DNA of 11,709 nt, taken from positions 1 through 11,709 of the forward strand of contig JAUUZB010000033.1 in the NCBI GenBank assembly GCA_030590185.1, in the 5' to 3' direction. The DNA comes from Deltaproteobacteria bacterium. GTDB lineage: Bacteria > Myxococcota > XYA12-FULL-58-9 > JAUUZB01. The notes beneath the pieces are model-generated. The model did no database searches and was not told where the DNA came from. It worked only from the letters and a program-made list of their open reading frames with translations. Positions 7,151-11,709 of this stretch are shown piece by piece. Every line of letters begins with the position of its first letter. The first letter of the stretch is position 1. A program made the position numbers and the translations under genes.

Positions 7151-7879
7151 TCAGGATCCTTCCATGCCCTCGACCAACACCGGCTCCCCCTGCTCGGGCA
7201 GGTGGGGCTTGCCGTCAAAGTCGATCAAGTGGCCGGACCGCTCGGCCTTGGTCTTGAGGTAGAACTCATTGTGCGGATTGGTCGGCAAGATGTGGGGGAT
7301 GCGTCCGGCGACCTCTACGCCATAGCCCTTCAGTTGAGCCAGCTTCTTCGGGTTGTTGGTCATTAGGCGCACCGAGTTGACCCGCAGGCTCTTGATCATG
7401 TGCGCGGCCACGGCGTAGTCGCGCTCGTCATCGCGAAAGCCCAGGGCCAGGTTGGCCTCCACCGTGTCGAGGCCCCCGTCCTGTAGCGAGTAGGCGCGAA
7501 TCTTGTTTGCCAGGCCGATGCCGCGGCCCTCCTGACGAAGGTAGAGCAGCAGGCCGCACTCGCCCTCGCCGATCTTGCGCAGGGCCGACTCGAGTTGGTC
7601 GCGGCAGTCGCAGCGCAACGAACCGATCACGTCGCCGGTCAGACACTCCGAGTGCATCCGGGTCGGAACCTCCTTGGCGCCGACGATGTCGCCATGGACG
7701 ATGGCGATGTGATCCTTGTGATCGCGGTTATTGTAGAAAGCGACGATGCGGAAATCTCCGAAACGGCTGGGCAGGTCGGCGACGGCGATGATGCGTACGC
7801 AGACCTGGGTCGGGCCCAAGCCCTGGCAGTCGTGATCCCGGTCGAGGTGCACTAAATCGTCGAGGCTGGTTTGGGTCAT
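7151..7879 (-). CDS. ribA: GTP cyclohydrolase II (riboflavin biosynthesis)
   Basis: This cytoplasmic enzyme opens the imidazole ring of GTP, releasing formate and pyrophosphate, to give the pyrimidine that enters riboflavin synthesis. The zinc ligands are present as Cys79, Cys90 and Cys92 (HSECLTGDVIGSLRCDC). The GTP-binding segment RQEGRGIGLANKIRAY spans 115-130, DTVEAN is at 138-143, and the catalytic Asp/Arg pair is in DERD (Asp151, Arg153, by analogy with the E. coli enzyme). TNNPKK (174-179) is also conserved. At 242 residues it is longer than the roughly 200-residue stand-alone form because of an extra N-terminal stretch of about 25 residues. There is no RibB domain, so it is not the RibBA fusion. 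It starts 2 bases after the stop of the FAD oxidoreductase gene, suggesting co-translation. No other rib genes are in the window. Confidence 0.97.
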   Translation of the reverse strand: MTQTSLDDLVHLDRDHDCQGLGPTQVCVRIIAVADLPSRFGDFRIVAFYNNRDHKDHIAIVHGDIVGAKEVPTRMHSECLTGDVIGSLRCDCRDQLESALRKIGEGECGLLLYLRQEGRGIGLANKIRAYSLQDGGLDTVEANLALGFRDDERDYAVAAHMIKSLRVNSVRLMTNNPKKLAQLKGYGVEVAGRIPHILPTNPHNEFYLKTKAERSGHLIDFDGKPHLPEQGEPVLVEGMEGS

Positions 7880-7881
7880 CT

Positions 7882-8898
7882 CTACGACTCCTCGTTCCGT
7901 AGGCGATCGGCGAGCAGGTCACCGGCGAGCCAGGAGGCCTGAACGCCTCCCCCGGCCGCAAAGATGTCGCCGGCCAGGCCGATGCGCAAGTCGCCCGGGT
8001 AGCGCAGCAGGATCGGCGAGCTCAGCTCGGTGCAGCGATCGACGCGGCCATAACGCCAGCGATGGGGGTGGGTGAAGACCGGTTGGGCCGCCCAGGGCCC
8101 GAGCCGAGCCGCCGCCTCTTCGAGCAGCTCGCGCTGCCAGGTCTCGACCGGCGCGTCGAGCCGTTCCCGCGACCAACGCGCCGTCGCCTGGAAAACCAGG
8201 ATCCGGCGGCCTGGCGTGTCGCGTTTTGACGACTCGTTGGAGACCATCATCAGGCTCCCTGAGTCGCTCGGGTAGCAGACGTCCCAGTCCTGCTCCGGGG
8301 CATCGACCCCATAGGCCGCGATCAGGGTGAGGCAGGGCAGGCTGGCAAACATCCCGACCAGGGCAAGCGCCGAGCGCGTTTCATCGTCCTCGAATCCGGC
8401 CAGCAGTGAAGCGCTCTGCTCCACGGCGAGCGCCAAAACCACGGTTTTGGCCGCCAGCCGATCGGTGCCCGCGATCACCACCTCGATGCGATCGGAGGCG
8501 ACCTCGATCCCGGAGACCTCGGTGTTCAATCGCACGTCGATCCCGTCGGCGAGGTGCTCGGCAAAACCGCTGATGCCAGCCCCGAGCGCCAGGCGCCGCA
8601 CAAAGGGGGCAAAGGCGTCCGGTTGGCAGGGTGGGCCGGTGTCCCGAATGCGCCGGGGCCAACCCTCGATGCGCAACGCCGGGTCGAGGGCCTCCACCGC
8701 CGCCCAGAAGCGAGGGTCCTGGCCGTGGAGAAAAAACACCCCGAAGTCGACCGGCTGATCGTCAACCAACCGCGTGGCGCAACGGCCGCCCACGCCCGCG
8801 GCGCGATCGAGCACCGTCACCGACCGACCCGCGGCGCGCAATTGCCGCGCGCACTGAAGACCGGCGATGCCGGCGCCTACTACGATGACATCCGACAA
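7882..8898 (-). CDS. FAD-dependent oxidoreductase, renalase-like (COG3380 type)
   Basis: This 338-residue flavoprotein has an N-terminal Rossmann dinucleotide-binding motif, VVGAGIAG (residues 6-13), the acidic ribose-binding Asp31 at the end of the second strand, and GGRCATR (37-43), the typical 'GGR' FAD-contact loop of the amine oxidase/renalase group. The C-terminal block IGLAGDIFAAGGGVQASW closes the FAD site. Related proteins oxidise amines or aberrant NAD(P)H isomers; the substrate here is unknown. The frame reaches TTG at 8919, but TTG at 8898 has GGAG seven bases upstream and puts the Rossmann strand right at the N-terminus, so it is the better start. The hydrolase gene ends 86 bases before it, and ribA begins 2 bases after its stop, so it is probably co-expressed with flavin synthesis. 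Confidence 0.9.
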   Translation of the reverse strand: MSDVIVVGAGIAGLQCARQLRAAGRSVTVLDRAAGVGGRCATRLVDDQPVDFGVFFLHGQDPRFWAAVEALDPALRIEGWPRRIRDTGPPCQPDAFAPFVRRLALGAGISGFAEHLADGIDVRLNTEVSGIEVASDRIEVVIAGTDRLAAKTVVLALAVEQSASLLAGFEDDETRSALALVGMFASLPCLTLIAAYGVDAPEQDWDVCYPSDSGSLMMVSNESSKRDTPGRRILVFQATARWSRERLDAPVETWQRELLEEAAARLGPWAAQPVFTHPHRWRYGRVDRCTELSSPILLRYPGDLRIGLAGDIFAAGGGVQASWLAGDLLADRLRNEES

Positions 8899-8984
8899 CA
8901 GAATTCTCCGCCGGACCAACCCGGCCTAGGGCAACATAGTATCGTTGGCCGTGAAACAACAACCGCAGCCGACGGGCAGCGCAG

Positions 8985-9788
8985 TCAGGCCTGCGAAGCT
9001 CCGGAGTCCGTGGCCTCGGCGGCCTCGACAGAGTCGACGGACTCGACGCCGAGGTGCTCATCGAGCCATCCACCCACCAGCGGCAGGAACCGCTCCGGCA
9101 TCTGGTCGATGAGAAACTCGGCGTGCACGCCGCCCTCGATGATGACGAGATCACACGGCGCCGTAGCCCGCGCCGCCAACCCTTCAGAGTGTTTCTTGTC
9201 GATCAGCCAGTCCCGGGTGCCGTGCACGATCTGCATCGGCGCCCGAACCCGCGCCACGCACTGCATCGGGGTCACCCGTCGGCCGAGCTCGAACCCCGGA
9301 CGGAATCCACCCGCGCGCCGCCCGCGCTTGTAGCGGCGCTCCTGGATGAACGGACCGGGTCGAAAGAGGTTGTGGTCGAACATCCACAGGCGGGCCAGAC
9401 CGGAGACCAACACCAGGGCATCGAAACAGGCGGTCTCGGCCGCCGCCACGCAGGTGTGGAACGAGCCAAAGGAGAAGCCGATCCCTGCCACCCGGTCGTA
9501 GCCCGCGGCGTACCGACGCACCAACTGGGCCAGATCGCGCCACTCGTGCAAGCCGAAGGAGAAACGCCCGCTCGACTCGCCGTGTCCGCGAACGTCGTAG
9601 GTGAGAACATCGTGGGAGGCGGCGAGGTGCTCGGCGAGGCGGATGAGCTCCGGTAGTCGGCGATTTGCCGTGATGCCGTGGCTAACCACCACCAAACTGT
9701 CGTGGCCGCCGCGGTAGAGATCGCACACCAGGCGCACGCCGCTGTTGGTCACGAAGCTCTCGATCTGGGGGGACTGCGGGTGGCTCAC
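8985..9788 (-). CDS. Alpha/beta hydrolase (serine hydrolase family)
   Basis: This 267-residue protein has the alpha/beta hydrolase layout. It has an oxyanion HG motif at 37-38 after the VVVSH strand and a YDVRGHGES segment (64-72). The nucleophile elbow is GFSFG with Ser106, an acid candidate is Asp193 in GTRDW, and the catalytic His222 is in GGVHAEF. It is probably a cytoplasmic esterase, peptidase or thioesterase; the family does not fix the substrate. The roughly 20-residue C-terminal tail is Ser/Ala/Glu-rich and likely disordered. The start is GTG at 9788, 15 bases after the stop of the response-regulator gene, with only a weak ribosome-binding site, so translational coupling is plausible. 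Confidence 0.93.
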   Translation of the reverse strand: MSHPQSPQIESFVTNSGVRLVCDLYRGGHDSLVVVSHGITANRRLPELIRLAEHLAASHDVLTYDVRGHGESSGRFSFGLHEWRDLAQLVRRYAAGYDRVAGIGFSFGSFHTCVAAAETACFDALVLVSGLARLWMFDHNLFRPGPFIQERRYKRGRRAGGFRPGFELGRRVTPMQCVARVRAPMQIVHGTRDWLIDKKHSEGLAARATAPCDLVIIEGGVHAEFLIDQMPERFLPLVGGWLDEHLGVESVDSVEAAEATDSGASQA

Positions 9789-9803
9789 GACTCTGCCGCG
9801 CTG

Positions 9804-10439
9804 CTAGGGAGCGACCTTGGCGCGCAGCTCGTCGACGACCGCCGCGATCAACGGCCCAGCCTTGGCATCGACACCGGCGCGGCTCAGGCTCGCGTCGAGG
9901 ACCCGCAGCATCACCTGGTTGAGTAGATCGCCTAGCGGCGCTTCGTTCGCCTCGACCTCGGCGTCCGCATCGATCTCGGCGTCTGCCACGACGCCGAGCA
10001 AGGCGCGCGCCTGCTCGCGGACTTGTTGCGTTTCGTACTCGAGCCGATGACGCGCCACCGCGCGTACCAGCCGGCGACCGATCAGGAAGACGTCATCAAA
10101 GGGCTTGGTGATGTAGTCGGCGGCGCCGAGGTGGACCGCCTCGATGGCGGAGTCTTGAGAAGCGTAGGCGGTGATCATGATGCAGGCGCAATACGGCTGC
10201 ATGACCCGCATGCCGCGCATCAGCTCCACGCCGTCAATCCCGGAGAGGTTCTTGTCGACGATCATGGCGCCGTAGCGATGACGCTCAATCTCCGGCAACG
10301 CCGCCTCGGCGCTGTGGACCAACACCGGCTCGAAGCCGTTGTGCGAGGCGACCTCAGCGAGCAGCCGCCCGACGGTGACCTCGTCATCGACGATCAGAAC
10401 GCTGGTGGGAAATGGTGGCAGGTTGAAGAGCTCGATCAC
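9804..10439 (-). CDS. Response regulator, receiver domain without DNA-binding domain
   Basis: The first 125 or so residues are a CheY-like receiver domain. The acidic pocket is Asp18-Asp19 (VDDE), the phospho-acceptor is Asp62 (IVDKNLSG), with Thr90 (MITAYAS) and Lys112 (YITKPFDD). In the family, phosphorylation of the Asp by a partner histidine kinase changes partner binding. The rest (about 126-211) is helical, with an acidic Ala/Asp/Glu stretch (about 152-167) and a final amphipathic helix. There is no recognisable helix-turn-helix, GGDEF, EAL or HD-GYP domain, so output is probably through protein contact. The frame reaches TTG at 10481, but GTG at 10439 has GAGG five bases upstream and starts just before the receiver. 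No kinase gene is in the window. The PilZ gene is 92 bases upstream. Confidence 0.92.
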   Translation of the reverse strand: MIELFNLPPFPTSVLIVDDEVTVGRLLAEVASHNGFEPVLVHSAEAALPEIERHRYGAMIVDKNLSGIDGVELMRGMRVMQPYCACIMITAYASQDSAIEAVHLGAADYITKPFDDVFLIGRRLVRAVARHRLEYETQQVREQARALLGVVADAEIDADAEVEANEAPLGDLLNQVMLRVLDASLSRAGVDAKAGPLIAAVVDELRAKVAP

Positions 10440-10495
10440 GCGCACCTCGGGGCGTTCGGTGAAGGCCCATGGTAAGCGCAAGGTCGGTTCGCTTC

Positions 10496-10511
10496 AACGC
10501 TCGAGAGCGTT
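10496..10511. repeat. Perfect 16-base palindrome between the PilZ and response-regulator genes
   Basis: AACGCTC and GAGCGTT are exact reverse complements around a 2-base centre (10503-10504). It sits 56 bases ahead of the preferred response-regulator start (GTG 10439) and 20 bases after the PilZ stop. It could be a dimeric-regulator operator, or a small hairpin with 6-bp arms and a 4-base loop in the joint transcript. No T-run follows on the minus strand. Confidence 0.4.
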
Positions 10512-10531
10512 CCGTTCCCACCCCGGGTGCG

Positions 10532-10894
10532 TCAGGCGGCGTCGAGATCCGAGTCCCCGGGGCCGCCGGTCATGGCCCGGAAGGCCTGGTGACCTTCCAC
10601 CTCGTTCGCAGACCAGCGCAGTCCGACAAAATAGTCGCCCTGTGGGGTCTCGCGTACGTGGCGTACCTCGGCGGTGATCTCGAAGGCCGGTTGCTCGGGT
10701 ACGACCACGCTGAAGATCACGCTGTCGCCAATGTCGACCGAATCCGCAAGCCGCACCGCGATACCGCCTGGACTCACGTCGAGGGCCTTACCCTCGGTCC
10801 CATTCCAACCCGGCACCTCGAGCTCAAATGACGACTCGAGTTGCACCCTCGGGTGCCGCCGCCGTCTCAGGCGTTGAACCAGCTCTGCAATCAT
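10532..10894 (-). CDS. PilZ-domain protein, predicted cyclic-di-GMP receptor
   Basis: This 120-residue protein is a single PilZ domain. The two c-di-GMP-binding signatures are present: RxxxR at residues 12-16 (RRHPR) and D-x-S-x-x-G at 39-44 (DVSPGG), followed by the beta-barrel strands and a conserved YFVGLRW (88-94) near the end. Family members bind c-di-GMP and change motility, adhesion or polysaccharide output by contacting a partner. The ATG at 10894 has GAGGAGG seven bases upstream, a very strong ribosome-binding site, so the longer frame to 10948 is not used. The gene lies between the LolA-like gene (208 bases before it) and the receiver-only response regulator. It has no output domain of its own. 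Confidence 0.93.
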   Translation of the reverse strand: MIAELVQRLRRRRHPRVQLESSFELEVPGWNGTEGKALDVSPGGIAVRLADSVDIGDSVIFSVVVPEQPAFEITAEVRHVRETPQGDYFVGLRWSANEVEGHQAFRAMTGGPGDSDLDAA

Positions 10895-11017
10895 CCCACG
10901 ACCTCCTCGGTCGCGCTCTCCCGTGCGTGCGCGATCGTACGACCGCACAAATTTGGATGTCGCCGCTGGTCAGGGGATGCGAATTCGGCAGAGAAAACGG
11001 TGGGATGTCCGACTACA

Positions 11018-11044
11018 CCCGCACCCACGCGGGCCGGGCGCCTA
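11018..11044. repeat. 27-base hairpin-forming repeat, copy 1
   Basis: This copy is identical over 27 bases to 11079-11105, in the same direction, with 34 bases between them. Within it CCCGC (11018-11022) and GCGGG (11029-11033) can pair around a 6-base loop. Read on the minus strand, an alternative stem GCGCCC/GGGTGC, with one G-T wobble, uses overlapping bases, so the two folds exclude each other. On the minus strand the flank reads CCGTAGGCGCC, so a GTAG tetranucleotide stands at the foot, as in many REP elements. Confidence 0.8.
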
Positions 11045-11078
11045 CGGATGCGCGGCGATTGATCTTGAGTACGGGATC

Positions 11079-11105
11079 CCCGCACCCACGCGGGCCGGGC
11101 GCCTA
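11079..11105. repeat. 27-base hairpin-forming repeat, copy 2, overlapping the LolA-like gene stop
   Basis: This is an exact copy of 11018-11044. Its last three bases (11103-11105) are the complement of the TAG stop of the LolA-like gene, so the repeat starts at the very end of the coding sequence. A hairpin directly after a stop fits a 3'-end-stabilising or terminator role. No T-run follows, so it is not a textbook intrinsic terminator. Confidence 0.8.
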
Positions 11106-11709
11106 TTCCCGTTCGAGGTAGCGGGTGGTGAAGTAGTCGTCTGGGATGTCGGTGCGCAGGTTGATCTTCTGCACCTTCATCTCGGAGCTGCGGCCGTTCT
11201 GCTTGTTGTCCATGGACAACAGCATCGCCCGGTAGCGGTGCTTGGTGGTGTCGACCTCCTTGACGTTGCTGACGGTGAGCTCCTTGAGCAGCTCGCCGCT
11301 CAGGTCGTAGTAGATCGCCCGGCGGATGACGAAATCCTTTTGGCCCACGGAGATGATGCGCTTGGAGTAGCCGTTCTCCTCGGCGATCTCCTCGTTCTTC
11401 GGGGTCGCCTCGATGACCCAGCAGGTGGTCCCATCGACCTCCGCGGTGCCCTTGCTCTGATATTTGTAATCGTCGAGGGCCGGCGGGGTGATGTCGGCGT
11501 AGGCGAACTCCGAGCCCATGAAGCTCTTGGCCTTGTCGCTGGAAACAATGCGCCGGGTCTTTCGCAAGGCCGGCATGAACAGCCACATGTCATCGCTCTT
11601 GGTTTCGTAGTCATAGGTGAGTAGCCCCGTACCCTTGACGTCGGCCGGCGCGAGAAAACGTAACAGCCGTTTTTCGGTTTTGCCGCCGTCGTAGATTTTG
11701 TTCACCGCG
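11103..11709 (-). CDS. Outer membrane lipoprotein-sorting protein, LolA-like (partial)
   Basis: Just over 200 residues are visible; the N-terminus, with the expected signal peptide and first strands, lies beyond the window end. The sequence matches the LolA-like family annotated as outer membrane lipoprotein-sorting protein (COG2834/PF17131 type). It shows FLAPADVKGTGLL, then the DDMWLFMPALRKTRRI strand pair, then SFMGSEFAYADI (about visible residues 61-72), CWVIEATPK, and a tail of NLRTDIPDDYFTTRYLE. These periplasmic proteins have a half-barrel that holds lipid or a lipoprotein's acyl chains. This subfamily is often encoded beside RND/MMPL-type exporters, so such a gene may lie just upstream, outside the window; that is inference. 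The GTG at 11705 is in frame but is too far into the fold to be the true start. The stop codon lies within the 27-base repeat. Confidence 0.9.
   Translation of the reverse strand, partial: AVNKIYDGGKTEKRLLRFLAPADVKGTGLLTYDYETKSDDMWLFMPALRKTRRIVSSDKAKSFMGSEFAYADITPPALDDYKYQSKGTAEVDGTTCWVIEATPKNEEIAEENGYSKRIISVGQKDFVIRRAIYYDLSGELLKELTVSNVKEVDTTKHRYRAMLLSMDNKQNGRSSEMKVQKINLRTDIPDDYFTTRYLERE

Noticed and set aside
7151..7879. RibBA bifunctional enzyme
   Set aside because: The roughly 40 residues before the GTP cyclohydrolase II core are far too short for a RibB domain.
8432..8451. 20-base palindrome with 9-base arms and a 2-base centre
   Set aside because: It lies inside the oxidoreductase coding sequence and is explained by codons for AKTVVLA, so a regulatory role is unlikely.
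8554..9333. 259-residue plus-strand frame across the oxidoreductase and hydrolase genes
   Set aside because: It runs antisense to two recognised genes, and its composition is typical of a spurious frame.
11018..11105. Two 27-base repeats with a 34-base spacer as a minimal CRISPR array
   Set aside because: There are only two copies, one includes the stop codon of a normal gene, and no cas genes are in the window. A REP-like intergenic repeat fits better.
1..11709. tRNA, rRNA, insertion sequence, prophage or integron
   Set aside because: I saw no tRNA-like cloverleaf, rRNA sequence, transposase or integrase, and no target-site duplications or attachment repeats.

Overview
The window is an ordinary-looking stretch of chromosome from a GC-rich bacterium. 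It holds eleven well-supported genes, one doubtful small ORF and several hairpins or repeats. An outer-membrane lipoprotein-sorting (LolA-like) protein and a Sec-type secreted protein point to a Gram-negative (diderm) cell. PilZ and response-regulator genes point to c-di-GMP and two-component signalling. No rRNA, tRNA or lineage marker was seen, so the phylum is left open; Acidobacteriota and various Proteobacteria would all fit. No phage, insertion sequence, convincing CRISPR array or recognised defence system was found.

Left part (1-4337). A plus-strand AraC-type regulator with a GyrI-like ligand domain (352-1347) ends in a strong hairpin. It converges on a minus-strand gene of unknown function with glycine-rich membrane-like segments (1544-2542). 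A gap of 376 bases with a 10-bp inverted repeat follows. Next is a minus-strand pair 6 bases apart: a small nitroreductase (3795-4337) and a secreted protein built of two similar alpha/beta modules (2919-3788).

Middle (4338-6101). A 267-base divergent intergenic region separates the nitroreductase from a 498-residue plus-strand protein that I do not recognise. It is the largest orphan gene in the window.

Right part (6142-11709). Seven genes lie on the minus strand, in transcription order: LolA-like protein (cut by the window end), PilZ protein, receiver-only response regulator, alpha/beta hydrolase, renalase-like FAD oxidoreductase, GTP cyclohydrolase II (RibA) and CPBP membrane protease. 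The last five are close enough (2 to about 90 bases) to be one transcription unit or two. RibA starts the riboflavin pathway that supplies FMN and FAD, and it sits 2 bases after an FAD enzyme gene. The PilZ and receiver proteins look like a small signalling pair. Two exact 27-base hairpin-forming repeats lie between the LolA-like and PilZ genes, and one of them contains the LolA-like gene's stop codon.

I did not find a clear new multi-gene system. The most unusual items are the 27-base repeat pair, the two unrecognised proteins (1544-2542 and 4605-6101) and the internally duplicated secreted protein.
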